64,000 nt of DNA. Source: Sternotherus odoratus (taxonomy: Eukaryota; Chordata; Testudines; Kinosternidae). The notes below the pieces were generated by a model. The model saw only the letters and a program-made list of their open reading frames with translations. It made no database searches and had not been told where the DNA came from. Location: assembly GCA_032164245.1 (NCBI GenBank), contig JAVMKO010000003.1:32797390-32861389 (forward strand), written 5' to 3'. Positions within the stretch are counted from its first letter, which is position 1. The number at the start of each line of letters is the position of its first letter. Position numbers and translations under genes: made by a program. Of the stretch, positions 23,110 to 36,330 are shown piece after piece.

Positions 23110-23516
23110 GATAGTTTCAGGGAGGTCAATCTGTTTAGCTGATCATGGAGAAAGTTAAAGAGTGACTTGATTACACGTTATAAGCACCTAGATGTAGAAA
23201 ATAAATCTGATAATGAAGAGGTTTTCAATCTAGCTTACAAAGGTATAACAAGGTCCAATGGCTGGAAGTTGTAGCTAGGCGGGAAATAAGGTGCAAAAGT
23301 TTAACAGTGAGGATAATTAACCATTGGAGCAACTTGCCAAAGGTTGCAGTGGAGCCTCCATCATGGGCAATGTTTAAATCAACATTCAATTTTTTTCTAA
23401 AATATATGCTTTAATTTCACCAGGAATTAATTCAGGGAAATTCTAACATCTATGTTATACAAAAAATCAGACTAGATGATCACAGTGGTCCGTTCTAGCC
23501 ATTGGACTCTATTAAT
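23110..23516 (+). repeat. CR1 3'-UTR fragment
   Basis: AAAGGTATAACAAGGTCCAA, GGCTGGAAGTTGTAGCTAGG, GTGAGGATAATTAACCATTG and the terminal TCAGACTAGATGATCACAGT are the typical 3' portion of CR1. It probably forms a pair with the inverted fragment at 22812, but the two are separate insertions as far as can be seen. Confidence 0.8.
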
Positions 23517-26500
23517 CTTGTTGTTAGCTGTGAAGCCTTTGATAGGACTTGAGATAGCCCTTTGAGATTCAGGTTCTTGAAAGAGGGAGGAAATAGAAGA
23601 GGAGGAAAAGAAGAAGAAGAAAAATTGTCCACTGAACCAAAAGCAGGTGTGGCTGTATGCATTGGGTAAAATCCTGTCCATTGACATCAGTACTACCCTG
23701 GACTTCACCACAGCCTGAAATTGTCTTCTAAAAATTCATTTGTTTTCTTAAGATGTTCAACAAATAATAAATAAATGGCATGGAGGAGAGACAAATGTTG
23801 CTTTCATTTGCACACAAGACACAATAGCTAAAGCCCTGAAAAGAGATAACCCTCTCTCTTGTTAAATCATTATCCTGAAAACAGATTCATACCATTTCCC
23901 ATTCTTGTTATAACTTTCAGATGAAGATGAAACATCAGAGAATTTTAATATCAAGTGTACTATGGGAACGACTATCAGCTTTTAATATACTTATTGTAAA
24001 ACAGAAACATTAACTTCAAAACTGTCAGGATGTTCATTGTCTGATCATTCTCAACTCTTGCTCAGATTACTGATGCTGTAAATATTTTCATTACAATTTT
24101 TAAATAGTGATCTTGTGGTTTTCTTCTGATGCCATAAAATGGTTGCTCCTTGGAAACAATTTATGTGGAAACATAGCTGTGAGAGGGTGGATTTAGTAAG
24201 GTAGGAGGTGTTGGAGGACAAGATGAAGACATTTTTTTTTATTACCTTAGTATCCATCAAAGTATATTTGCTGAGCAAGTGCAGGATACTTTAGCTTTCA
24301 AAAAAGGATGCATCGTTTGCTATCGAGTACCATTTTTCATATACCCTTATATTCAAGTTGCCCTTATCCTTAAATGTTGAACACCATTAGTAGCTTTTTC
24401 AGCAGAGACACCAAGGACTGAGTCAGCCAGTTACTCTCATGAAGTATTCTTTCAGCTCCACGTAATGGACCAACTCAGCAGCAGATATAAATTTTCACTC
24501 CCTTCACTTTAGCTACACCATTTCCTACCGCCAGAGGATCTGCCCCAATCTTTCCAGGTAAGGATTCAGGCATAATGACAGAGAAGTTTGTGAAATATTG
24601 AAGTACCAGTTGTGAGGGAAAAGGTGGGACTTAGTCTCCATAACTATCAGTCCAACACTTTTCAAAAGTGCAAAATTCATATTCATTTAGAAGAAGACAA
24701 AAAGAAAAAAGAAAAATCAGTATATAATCTAAAACTGGAAAAGAACTATTAGGTTAGTCCATCTCCCTGCCAATTGAATTGGATCCCAATGTTCCTATTT
24801 ATATGCCACATTGTACTGAAAGTTTCCTGCCTAAACTGAGTTAGTTCTTCTCTGGTAGGCACTGAGAGTGGAATCAGCTCTGGATTTCATGGCCAATATG
24901 GTAACCATGAGACATTTCCAGATGGCTCCTGTCCCCAGTTTGGACAGAGACTTGGTTTAGTGCTGGGTCTGGAGTATTTGAAAGTTGTAGTCATGTCATC
25001 AACAAATCATTACCATCTTCACTTTGAGGTTGGAGAGCCCACACTCCTCTTGGCCTCGGTGGAGCATTGTGCTCCCCAAAGAAGAGCAGAAGGGAGCCGC
25101 ATGTAGAGGGACTGGTATCAAACTTGCAGTTTTGGAGAATCTTTGCTTATCACTACATGGCCAGGCATAACATGGCCATGAATGTTATACAGATAGGTAT
25201 TCCTTTACCAGCTGTTTAGTATAAGCTTCTTGTTGAATGCAATTTTTAAAAAAGGGAGTCCAACATTTTTTCCATTGTTTACGCATCATAGATTTCAACC
25301 CTCTTCTATTTATTATTTGACATGCATTTTCTTGGGGGTTTAATCCCCCTGAGGTCTATTTATGAAAGTCTTTATTGTTTGTAGTAACTCATTTGGCTAA
25401 CATGTATTCATTTTGTCTTTTTGTTGCATGTGTCTATTTGCTTCAAGCCTTAACTGACTGTGAGTATTCTTGTTTGTCTTCACACTTTTCCATGTATAGT
25501 ACTAGATTTTTAAATTTACATAATGTGAAGACACATTGGCTACTGCACCTCAGATGCTTTCTCCTAGGAGCAGCTGGCCAGAGAGATGGAGGAGACAGAA
25601 GGGGTAACCACAAAATAAGGAGCATATTGTAGCTACAGAGTGGTGTGTAAACTATTTCCTCCAGTACAGCCAGGGAACTTTGAGAGACATTGCTCATCTG
25701 AGGCACAAAGCATACCAGGGCTGCCCCTACAGTGGAACATCTCACACAATTCCTCATCACGGACTACAGACTGAAACTATGAGGTAAGGTAAAATTTTCC
25801 AAAGTGCTTAAGAGATTTAGGTAATCAGGACTTGGTTTTTGAAGGGAATTGGGTGGTTTTTACCTGAACAAACATCTATCCCTAGGCAGCCCATCATCTA
25901 GGGGAATGTTCATCCCCATATTAGCAGCTCCATACTGCCTAGGAGCTCTGTAGACTGCATGGGGAAAGTTGACCAGATAGAAGGGATTCTTTCGCAACCA
26001 GCATGCTGAGGAAAGAAAAGCCTAACATAGCCAGAAGTGCAATACAGACAAGAGGGCTGAGCAGTGGGGCTTAGGCACCCTGAACAATGGACCTTGTATC
26101 CCTTCCTGGAAGTGATTACAGCAAAACCTCTATTCCAAAATAAAAGTGTGTATATGCCTCTCTATTGTATGTATGTATCTATGTATGTATCCATAAGATT
26201 TACAATAGTATATACATAGAATCAAGCCAGAGGCTCTGAGCCAGATTCTAATCTAAGTTATACAGAGAGAAATCTGGAGAAACTCCACTGACCGCTGTAT
26301 TGTTTGCAAATGTACATTGATGTTTGGCAGTTCAGAAAATAGGAGTATGTTGTTCTTCTGTGACTACCAGGACAGAATAAATAGCAACAGAAGGAAAGTC
26401 AGTGACAGCAATTAGTTACCAATGATTGACAGGGACCTGCTGGCCTAGCCACTTGAAAATAGATACATAAAATCTCTTGACTTGTGCAAAAGAAAATAGT

Positions 26501-28285
26501 TTATCTTTGGAGCTCTTGTAAATGCATAAAAATGGGAATAACAAGGATTTGTTATTTGACAAGGGAGAGGTCACTGCTAAGTTATATCAGAAGAAGAGTT
26601 TAGGCTAGCACAATTTTTAAATCAGTAGTTAGAACAGAAGGACAGCGGAGAAGCACCACTAGTAAGAAATGACAGATATATAAAAGGATAACATTCAAAT
26701 AGGTAATGTACAGGCAACAAAGGGAAAAGTGAAGAAATACCTTCCCCACATGGTACAGTAATGAAATGGATAAATTAGCTCGGGATCAAGTAACAGAAAG
26801 CATGTACAGCTGGCAAAAACCATTAACAGCTCTTTTCCTGAAGTGTATAGAATGCTTGAAAGCTACCTGAGGGACTAGGAAAGGGGCATGTTTACTTATA
26901 ACAGACAAAAGCACCTTGTCTATAATTTTAGAGTTCAGATGCAAACAACTATAATTGCATACTGTGTTCCATGTACAGAATAGGAGCACCTACTTGGACA
27001 TTGTGTATGAATTCTAGTGCTGCAATTATCATTATCAGACAGGGGAGCAAGAGGTTACGAAGGCGCTGGGTTACTACTAGAAGAGAAACAAGAGACACAG
27101 GTATGGGGCATTTTCTAGTATAACTTCATCATTTACAAAATGTACCAAAAAACCTGTTTATATTCAACAGTGGTAACCAGAACAGCAGATAGAAAAGCCC
27201 ATTTGCAGATACCTCCACTTAAACACATCTGTGTCAAGCTATGATAGTTTTGTAGGCAAGGTTATTACTGAATCTTTTTCTTTCTTACCTTTCCCCTCGT
27301 GTGTGTGGGGTGAGGGGTGTGAAGAGGAGGGGCGGAGAGGAGGGAGAGAGAAATGGAAGTCAATAAAATGATATATCTAGAGTTTTGTTTGGACTTAATT
27401 TATTTCACTTTATCATTTTTCCTTTTGCTACGCTGTAGCATCAAAATTTCCCTCAACAAACAGTTGTTTGTTTGTCCTTTTCACACTATACCTTTTTGCA
27501 ATGTTGGAGAATTTTTGAAAAGGTACAAAGTGAACAAAGGAAAAATAAAATAAAATAAATTTAGACAGAATTCCTTTTATTGCACTGAATGTCAAAAAAA
27601 AAGGAAAGTGAAATGGGGAGAATCCAAAATTTGGAAAAAAGTTCTGGTTTATGAAAACAAACAAAAAACAAAAATAACCCAAAATATTAATTTTAATTTC
27701 ATAGCTCATTTATCACAGATCCTTCCACAATGTTTGTTATGAATTCATCTCCTTTTGTTACCACTGGGTAAATCCTGAGGACCTTATTGAAGAACAACTG
27801 TTGTTTAAGTAAAAGTAGGCAAGGTTAGAGCAAAATATGTAATTGAGAGATTCAAATGACAAATGGAGAGGAAGTTAGGCAACTTCTCAGGGATGGTCTG
27901 AAATGGAAGACAGCCATAGCTGAAGAGGCTGTAGTAAGAATGAACTTGAGTGTTATAGAGTTATAGTGTAAAGGATGAAAAACAAAACAAAACATATTTG
28001 CAGCCCAGCAGTGAAGAAGCCAAGATAAATATTTCAGACAAATAATGTCAAAAATAAGGCAATAAACTAATATAAATTAAGAGGAAATGCATTTGGAAAT
28101 ATGGAACATGAATTATGATTGGTTTCAGCTTTGCTTCCTCTTGAAAATGGAAGTCTACAGACTGTTGCTCAGAGCTTTGAGTGAGATGACATATGGAGGC
28201 AACATAGACTTTGTGAAATTCTCTACTGTGCACTGAACATGATGTTTTAATGCCAATACATGCAGAGGTAAAGGAAACCTGTATA
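23517..28285. other. Gene-free stretch with scattered old repeats
   Basis: About 4.8 kb with no recognisable gene. A (GTAT)n-like tract lies at about 26165-26190. 26230-26330 holds a palindromic ancient repeat (GAGCCAGATTCTAATCTAAG...GAGAAACTCCACTGACCGCT). ORFs 25375-25632, 25443-25760, 27353-27553 and 27428-27709 have no domain. Confidence 0.5.
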
Positions 28286-28930
28286 GCATACCGTGAACTG
28301 TACTGGGGTAGCCCGGCTTCCCTCGGTGGCAATTTAAAGGGTCTGGGGCTTCCAGCAGTGACTGGAGACCCAGCCCATTTAAATTGCCACCAGATCCCCA
28401 CTATTGAAGCCCTGGGGTAGTGGCTCTGGGGGCTATTTAAAGGGCCTGGGTTGTAGAGGCAGCAGGAGCCCCGGGCCCTTTAAATAGCCCCTGCAGCACC
28501 GCTGCTGCTCTGGGGCCTAATTAAAGGGCCCTGGGCTCCCTTGCTTCTACCACCCAAGGCCCTTTAAATAGCTGCAAGAGTCCTGCTGCCAGCTATTTAA
28601 AGATCTGGGTGGTAGAAGCAGGTGTGCCCTCGGCCCTTTAAATAGCCCCTGGAACCTGCCAGAGCCAGGGGTAGCTGCGTCAGCCAGGGGCTTTGGCATC
28701 AGTTTAAAGGGCTGGGGCGCAGAGCACTGGACCCTTTAAACTGCTGCCGGAGCCCCGGCTGCTGCTGCTACCTTAGTGAGGGGGTGGGGAAGGGCACTTA
28801 CCAGTAGAGGGTGGGCCGGGCCTGGCTCTGACTCCTTCCAGTTCTACTCCTTCTGTCCGAGGCCCCGCTTCTTCCCGGGGCCAGAGCCAGCCCCAACCCA
28901 GCCACGTACCAGTAAGTCCCCATTTCTATT
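28286..28930. repeat. GC-rich block with alternating TTTAAAGGG / CCCTTTAAA motifs
   Basis: About ten copies of a TTTAAA core alternate in orientation every 40-60 bases (for example ATTTAAAGGGTCTGG at 28333, CTATTTAAAGGGCCTGG at 28433, GGGCCCTTTAAATAGCCC at 28474). They are embedded in GC-rich text with repeated GGAGCCCC and AGCCAGGGG words. Adjacent inverted copies could pair as hairpins. This is probably the interior of a transposon or a degenerate satellite; the family is not recognised. It contrasts sharply with the AT-rich flanks. Confidence 0.6.
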
Positions 28931-31900
28931 TTCACTCCTGAAAAATTCTATTTTCACTTTCACGTCAAGCCAGCAGATAGCTGTAATTTTCAAGAACAGA
29001 TGTATTTTAAGTGCAGCTCTTAATCTGTTGCGTCTTCATGGATCCCCATTGTCTTTGACAGAGCAACTTTCCTGTGAAAAAACTTACTAATTAGAATGAT
29101 AAACTGACCCAGTTCTCTGGCAACCTTTGCTATAATAAGCCACATCAGCATTCAAGATGTTTATTGTGATATTTTAATGATGAGCAAGTAAGATTCTGAT
29201 TTGTGCCTTTATTGGTAGCAGTTGTGAATTTCAGCAAAGCTAAATACGACTTTTTCAATAGCCTACATGCTTAGCAAATAACTCATGACAAGTTATAGGT
29301 AAGTCTACATTTATGTCACAGACATCAGGAAAGGCACCACCTCAGTGACATTCTCTGCTTCAGGACTCTGAAACTGACAGCCAGTGGGGCCCTGTCAGGG
29401 TTCAAGAGACAGGTTACAGCAGGGACAAGTGCCAGGAGGCTCCCTGCAAATTTCCAGGGACAGGTGACAGACTTCTGAGGGGGCCTTCCTCAGAGGGTTC
29501 CAGCAACAGCCTTGGCGGGGGGGAGGGGACTGGAGGAGATGCCGCGGGCAAGCATCTGGGATGTCTCTTTTTCTCTTTGGGGCATATGACCACCTTGCAG
29601 CTCCCAGCAACCATGGGTGGAGGGGGAACCCCACAACTCCCAGGCACCCGAGTGGTGGGGGAAAACATGGAGCTTCAGCAGCAAAAGTCAGACATGTCAT
29701 GGCTTCCATGAATTTTTGTTTATTGCCCATGATCTGTTCATGACTTTTATTAAAAATAACCATGACAAAATCTTACCTTTAGATATAGGGCATGATAGAT
29801 TTTAAATCAGTCAAATATGTAACCTATCCTAACTGGTAAGCATATAAATGATCAGAATGTTATCCAGGAATGTAGATAAAAAGTGGACATTGAGCTAGAG
29901 ACCATGGGTTTCATTCTGACTATGAGCCTGACAAATCAAGGATATTTCCACTCTGGTGAAATTGGTGTCATAGCAAAATAAGTCCCTATAATTATAACCT
30001 TTACACCAAATTGAGATACTTGGCTGGTTTTTTGTTTGTTTTAATTAATAATGTATATAGCATCATCATTCTTAAAACTCATTTTAAAAGTTCTCTACAC
30101 ACATGTGCTCCCTGAAACCTTGAAGGTGAGAGGGTGCTTTGTCTGGATAGCAGGAAAAAAGGTCTTATGGATCCTTTAATGGTTGTCCTGGGGTAGGCTG
30201 CAGGAGAGAGATGTCAGCACCTGAATTGTGGGGTATAACTAGAAGGGGGGGTCAAGTAGACCACCATCCCCTGCACACCTGGGGGAAAAACAGCCATTTT
30301 TTCATGCCTAGATCATTAGCACCCACACTTCCATGTAAGCGATCAGGATAGGACTGGGTTCCTGGTGTCCTGTGGGTATTACACTAGTGGGAAATGATTT
30401 TTATCTCACTGCCAGATTGACTAAGGCAGGATGAGTTTTTTAACTCCTCCTCCCCCATAAGCAGCTCATTGAAGAAGGTCAAGAGATTGTGTTAAAGTTA
30501 TTTCAGTTTAGTAGGTGCCAGGTGTCTAGTACAGGTACTCATTCTGTAAGAGGTCTATTTCCCTGATAAATCAAAATTGGAGGTGGATTGGAAGTCATCC
30601 CCTTAGACATCCTGAAAAATGAGGTTGGGTCCCCTAATGCCTCTATCCCTCATACAGAGAGAGGATTTGGAGAGGTGATGGGATGTGGAAATGATTAAGG
30701 ATAGAATCATGGCTTTAACGGTGTGATTTTATTGCCAGGTAGTTCTCAAATTAATGCATCTACAGCCAAATTAAACCACATCCCTTTTCTTTCTTCCTCC
30801 ATGACTAAGACAAAGATAAGACACATATTCTGTTCTGAAGAGCTTCCACTCTCAGCAGACAAGGCAAAACATCAAAGATTCAAGTAAAAGGCCATGAGGA
30901 GTAAAAGATAAAGAGATTTTTTTGCAATACATTCTTTTTTAGATGATCTCTGAAAGAGTGAAAGAATTCTGGATGGCCAGGAATTGGAAGACTGTTCTGC
31001 ATGTAGGGGACTCATTCTGTTGAAAGTGGAAGATCTATTTATCCTAGGTTATAGATATCTAAAGCACTATTATCATGGTAGCTCACAAAGCAGTAATGAG
31101 AGGGTATTGGGAATAGCATAGAGAACAAGAAAAGCACATATGAAGAGAACACATATAAATGAGAATCAGATTGTGTAGGACCTTGAAGGGAGAAAAATTC
31201 TTAAAACCCACACTGGCAAGAGGGGTCTGAGAGGACACCAGATTTATCAGCAATATGTAAGAGAATGCTAATATTGCCTATGCTAAGAATAGTGAAAAAC
31301 TATTATAATTGTCAGCTTGTTAGTATAGATTGCATGGCAGAATTCTGTAGGTGATTATTCTGTCAAAACTTGAATTGATCTTTAGTTTTGACCTCTTTGT
31401 GATAGAAGTCATGCAGGTACACTGCAGTTCTCTCTAAGTTTTAAAATATTCACTTGCATATGCCTGATGGCTAACTTGGAATCATTCAGAACTTCATTAC
31501 TATCATTTTCAGACATTCAGGTACTCCTCAATGAGCGATGATTTCACACCAAGTTTTCAAAGGGCTGCTCCTTTGATTTATCTATATGACAAAAAGTATG
31601 GAAAGGCATTCTTATAACCAGCAACAGTGTAATTTTCACTGAATGAAGAGTAACAGGATGAAGAGAATTTTCTGAAACTTTTAAAAAGTCACCCTTTTGG
31701 CAGTAGAAGATTAAGGTAGGGAAGATTATGGTAAATTATGTAGGAAAACACAGGGAATTGCAACCTGGAATATAGCATTAACTACTAAACAAATGCTGCA
31801 TGTTTTAATTGTGATTCCCCCCCCCCCCCAGTGTGTATTAATCTTCCTTGTATTGTGAAAGTGTGTTTAGGCCCCAGTTAGGAGCAGGTCCCATTTATGC

Positions 31901-32300
31901 AGGGCAGTGTGCAAACATGTCATAAAAGATGGTCCCTATCCCAAAGAGATTGTGTTAGTCTCAAGTACCATGCTTTTCGCTGCGAACACTGAAATAAAAC
32001 CTATGTTTCAATTTTTTTTCTACATATTGGGGCTTCATTTTTTTCTAATACAGGTCACTAGTAAGAAAATTCAGATCAGTCATGTGAAATTTGAGTAATC
32101 AGGCAGCATGGAGATGAAATGTGGGGACTGGGGAGCAAAATCTATACCTCTTTACCCAGGGACCAAGCATGAGGCTGCAGTTTTCTGCCTATTGGCTGGG
32201 GTATTGGTCCCTCTCCCTCCATGGTATTATGGCCATTGTATTTGCCTAATTGCAGATCTGACACTTTGTCTGTCTTGTCCCTGGCTTTCTCTGTTGCTGC
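28931..32300. other. Gene-free stretch with repeat fragments
   Basis: 29390-29790 looks like part of a DNA-transposon-like repeat (CATGATCTGTTCATGACTTT, AACCATGACAAAATCTTACC); ORFs there on both strands are not supported. 31870-31965 resembles an ancient repeat (GGGCAGTGTGCAAACATG...AAAGATGGTCCCTATCCC). The rest is AT-rich with no gene. Confidence 0.45.
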
Positions 32301-32308
32301 CTCTATGG

Positions 32309-32607
32309 CAGTGATGGGCAACCTACAGCATGTGGGCTGCATGCGGCCCATCAGGGTAAGTTGATTTCAGGCTGCTAGACATTTTGTGGATGTGGCTGCA
32401 GTTTGCTGTTCCTGGACAACAGGAACTAAGGGAAGCAGTGACCAGCACATCCCTGTGTCCGCCGGTACTTCCCTCAGCTCTCATTGGCCAGCGAATCGCA
32501 GCCATTAGGAGCTGCAGGGGGCTGAGCCTGCAGATGGTCAATGTCCACAAAATGTCTCGCAGCCTGAAATCAGCTTACCCTGATGGGCCTCAGGTTACTC
32601 ACCACTG
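32309..32607. mobile_element. Non-autonomous hAT (MITE)
   Basis: A 299-bp element with a perfect 8-bp duplication, CTCTATGG, at 32301-32308 and 32608-32615. The inverted ends are CAGTGATGGGCAACCT and AGGTTACTCACCACTG. The ORFs inside (32323-32550, 32384-32689) are by-products of the near-palindromic sequence: TGCGGCCCATCAGGGTAAGT on the left mirrors CTTACCCTGATGGGCCTCAG on the right. Confidence 0.9.
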
Positions 32608-32615
32608 CTCTATGG

Positions 32616-35204
32616 CAACCCATGGTTCTTCCTGTGCCAGCCCACAACAGGATTTCAGTGGTGTAGGAGGCCTTGCTAGGGTAGGGTGAATTTTGCTGTA
32701 ATATTGTTAGATTCAGATCCTCAGCTGTATCTAATTGGTATAAGTTTGTTCAACTCTATTGAAGTCAATGTATCTATGTGTATTTATACCAGCTAAAGGC
32801 CTGACCCTCATGTTAGATGGGTGATGAGTACCCACTTAATGCCGCTTACTTCAATTATTTCAAAAGGATATCACTAATTTTCGTTCATATTCTATATAGT
32901 GCTGGTATTTTGAGGGAGAAATCAGCAATGATCACCTGATCCAAATGCAAGTTTCACAGTCTCATCAGTAACATTTGTAATGATGCTCAAAGGAAAACTT
33001 GAGCTACTGAATCATAAGACTGACAACTAGCATGTGGTATAAAACAGACTATAAACACAAGATAAACTGGGTTAGAAAGGAAACAATATTAAGCAAGCTC
33101 AAAAAAGTCTATGAATATCTGATGGGTATTTATATAAATTCCACATGTTCTAAACAGCTGGAGAGTTTGAAAGGGTCACATGCCTTCAACCAACTCTGTG
33201 TTATAGGAAAATTAAAGACAGGAACACCTACGTGTTTTTTCAAATAAATATAATACAGCAGAGCTGGTGTGCAATAGAAAATGTGCATATATAACATTTA
33301 TACCTGATCCCCCATCAGGCTTGAGGTACCATAATAGAAATAATAAATGTGTCACATGTCAGTCCATCTCTAGTAGGGCAGACTTGTAAACAAACCCATC
33401 TCCCACACAATATGGTGCAAGTTTTCAAGGTGAAGCACTGGAACCACCAAAAAAAATGTAAAGAGACATACATATGAAATTTTTCTAAATGATTAATTTA
33501 TATGAGTAATTTTGAAGCCACAATGTTCAGTTGTGATCTTTTCTTAAATTACATAGCATGTGTTCTTTTTCCTCAGTATTTGCAAACCTCTGCAAAAGTC
33601 TGTGAATTTCCAATGTATACTGAAGAAATAAGATACTGTGCAATTTTTATTTTGCATTATCTAAACTTACATTGCAATTTATTTTAAAAGAAGTTATTGG
33701 AGTTACATCAAGGTTGAATTTCACGCAGCCCATTCCTCCACATTGAATAGCTTGTAATTTATGGTTAAATTAATTAAACCTTTTGTCTTCAAGACAACTA
33801 ATGAGAGAATTTGTCTGCAATATTTAGCCAATATTTATATCATATTGTAGGGTTTTTTAAAGTCTTAAATATAGGATTAGAATTTGTATACATGCATAGA
33901 GTTCTACAGCAGAAATGGCATTTCTGTTAGCCAGAGCTTACATATAAAGGTATTAGGTTATAAAGTGTTTGAGAGTAATGGCTTAGTATCTTTTGTCTCA
34001 AAGTTGTGAGTTTGAGAAGTATGAACGAGTCAGAGTGATGGGATTTGAAGACAGTGTTCACCCACCTGTAACCTCAAGCATAAATTGTTCTCCAGCAGCA
34101 CGGAGAAAGTATGAAATCTGGGATAACTGCTTTGAAGGTGACATGTTGACAGATATAACAACAGAAAGTTTGATATTTCCATCCGGCTTTAAATTACACT
34201 TTCAGTAATGAAAGCAATGTGTTGAAACATTTAAATGTCCACAAAGGCATACACTTTTATCACTTTCCTATTCTGTTGTTTCAAAAACATCTCAAATCTT
34301 CCTATGCTCCCCTGAAAACAAACTCTCTTTCTTTCAAAACAATTTTAACAGTAGTGGCCAATAATATGCCTCCAAAATAAATATAAAACCTTTTTGAGAA
34401 TACAGTAGGGTTATTTTTTGTGCAGTTGGGGGTGATGTTCATACATTTTAATGGGGATGAAATTTGTGTTCGGAAACTATGAATTTCTAAATTGCTGCTA
34501 GCCCAACTTTCTGAGATAATTACACACAAAATAACATCTGACATTGTTTTACATAAATCGATGTCCCTCCATATGCCACAGCAAATGTAAGTCATGCTTC
34601 CTAATGTACAGGTTAGAATATATATCCCAAACTCATTCAAAATATTAAAATGAAGAGGAACACAAATGAATTTTTCATAAGCGTTCAGAAGCTTTACTTC
34701 TAGTTTTTTTTCAGTCAGGCAAGTGGTTATAAACAGTGTGAAAGAGAACATCCATCACCGTATTTTAAAGATCCTATTATAATCTAGGAGGAAAACAAGC
34801 ACCAGGAATGTAAGGGTGAAAACCTTCTCAACCATAAATTATGTTTGAAAATTTATTAAATTCTAAAATTAGATTAAAACTGGAGAATAAAATAAAATGT
34901 AATTCACTCTGCTATGTTAATGATTTGAGAAAGTAATGAAAGTATCTGAGGAGTGGGGAAACACTTACATTTTAATGGAGGCCTCTCATTGTAAAAGGAA
35001 GGTTATGTCTTTCGCCTTCTAAAATGATAATAATAAACTTTAGAGGCACAAAATATGACCTATCTTGAAAACACCATTCTAAATGGGAGGGGAGGGACAA
35101 TTGTATTCAAAATATCCAGTTTCTAACATTCTGTTTCTAGAAAGTAAAGAAACTTTTTGTTAGGTTCACAAAACAACTTTTTGTTCTGAGCTCTGTCTGG
35201 AGTA
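32616..35204. other. Gene-free stretch
   Basis: 32710-32800 is a degenerate palindromic repeat centred on TATTGAAGTCAATG. The remainder is AT-rich. ORF 33993-34208 (71 codons) and ORF 34302-34751 (minus, 149 codons, hydrophobic) show no recognisable family. The latter is AT-rich and without context, so I do not call it. Confidence 0.45.
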
Positions 35205-35460
35205 TTTTTATCAGAACATAGATCCAATTTGGTTGTGAGGAAGGTCATCTAGCTCATCTCTCTACATCATGGCAGGATTGTATTTAATTATTCCAAAACC
35301 ATCCCAAAGATATGGGTGTCTAGTCTACCCAGGGATATTTATGGTGAGGACAAAGTGATTCCAGAACCTCCTTTTGGAATCTAATTCAACTGTCTATAAT
35401 GTTCCTGTAATTAAAAATATTTTAATTTCTCCTGCTTATTATTTTTTATTTCTCTATTTG
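35205..35460 (-). repeat. CR1 3'-UTR fragment, diverged
   Basis: AAGGTCATCTAGCTCATCTC, CATGGCAGGATTGTATTTAA and TAATTAAAAATATTTTAATT match the reverse complement of a CR1 3' region with much decay. 35462-35545 (TGCACTGTGCAATTACAAAA...CCCAAAGATCTTACATTCTA) is another old repeat of the type seen at 31870. Confidence 0.6.
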
Positions 35461-35553
35461 TTCCAGTAGTGTACTCAATGCTGCACTGTGCAATTACAAA
35501 AGAAGGAACTGTCTCTGCCCCAAAGATCTTACATTCTAAAACAACCACCACCC

Positions 35554-36330
35554 TGTCATGAGTGTGAAGTGCTTTGGAGTGCTGTTTTACCTCTTGGGGG
35601 TTAACTGAGGGAAGGGGAGGTGGAAGGGGAGGAGGAAGTCAGTTCAGTTCGTCCCAGAGCTTTTGGGCTAGCTCGACCTCTTTTCCAGCTATGGAAGCTC
35701 TTCTCCCCTTCCCCAGCTTTGGGAGAGATGGAGCACCCTTCTATTTCTAAGATTAGACTATCTGTAAGTAGCATTTTGATCTCATAAGTTGTGTACCTGA
35801 TTTAGAGTGTCACTAACCTTCCAGGAGGTAAAATCTTGAGGGAGGGATTAGACATTTTTATATCTGTGAAGTTGTATGTATTTTAAGTTGTTCTATTTTC
35901 TTTATTAAACCTTTTTTGTTATAAAAAGTGTTTGGTTATTCCCTTAAAGTTGTTCTAGCTTTGGATTTGGCCCAGTTCCCAGGTAAGGGGGGGGGGTCTG
36001 TGTATCTGAGTCTGTCTCCTAAGAGCAGGGAGGAGTGGCTGGTGCTCAGAGTCTGTGTCCTCATCTCTCCCGGTACAAGAGGGAGAGGGGGAGGGGTGAA
36101 GCAGTGTCTAAGGGTCCCGATCTCTCAGGGAGAGGGAAGGGGAGTTTGGGGTGTTCGTGTGCCCCCCTCCAGGGTCTTGGAGATTCACATGAATGGTGGC
36201 AGCGTGGTCCCCATTTCCCAACTGGTAAAGTGTGGGTTTTGGGGGTGAGAAAGACTTAACTTAGGCTGAGGAAGCAACTTATAGTTAAGGGGCCATAGGA
36301 GAGACCCCCTCTGTTACCTCAATGTTTGAA
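35554..36330 (+). mobile_element. Solo LTR, element-I family
   Basis: Starts TGTCATGAGTGTGAAGTGCT, then GTTTTACCTC...GGTTAACTGAGG, TTTATTAAACCTTTTTT (polyadenylation region) and GTGGTGGCAGCG-like text near the 3' part (AATGGTGGCAGCGTGGTCCC). It aligns in order with 51087-51808. The right end is approximate and no target duplication could be fixed. Internal ORFs 35928-36248 and 36035-36259 are LTR sequence. Confidence 0.68.

Noticed and set aside
33993..34208. 71-codon ORF that could be an exon
   Set aside because: No recognised family and no convincing splice context; left uncalled.
34302..34751. 149-codon minus-strand hydrophobic ORF
   Set aside because: AT-rich, no domain and no neighbouring exon-like signals that I can see; chance ORF is more likely.
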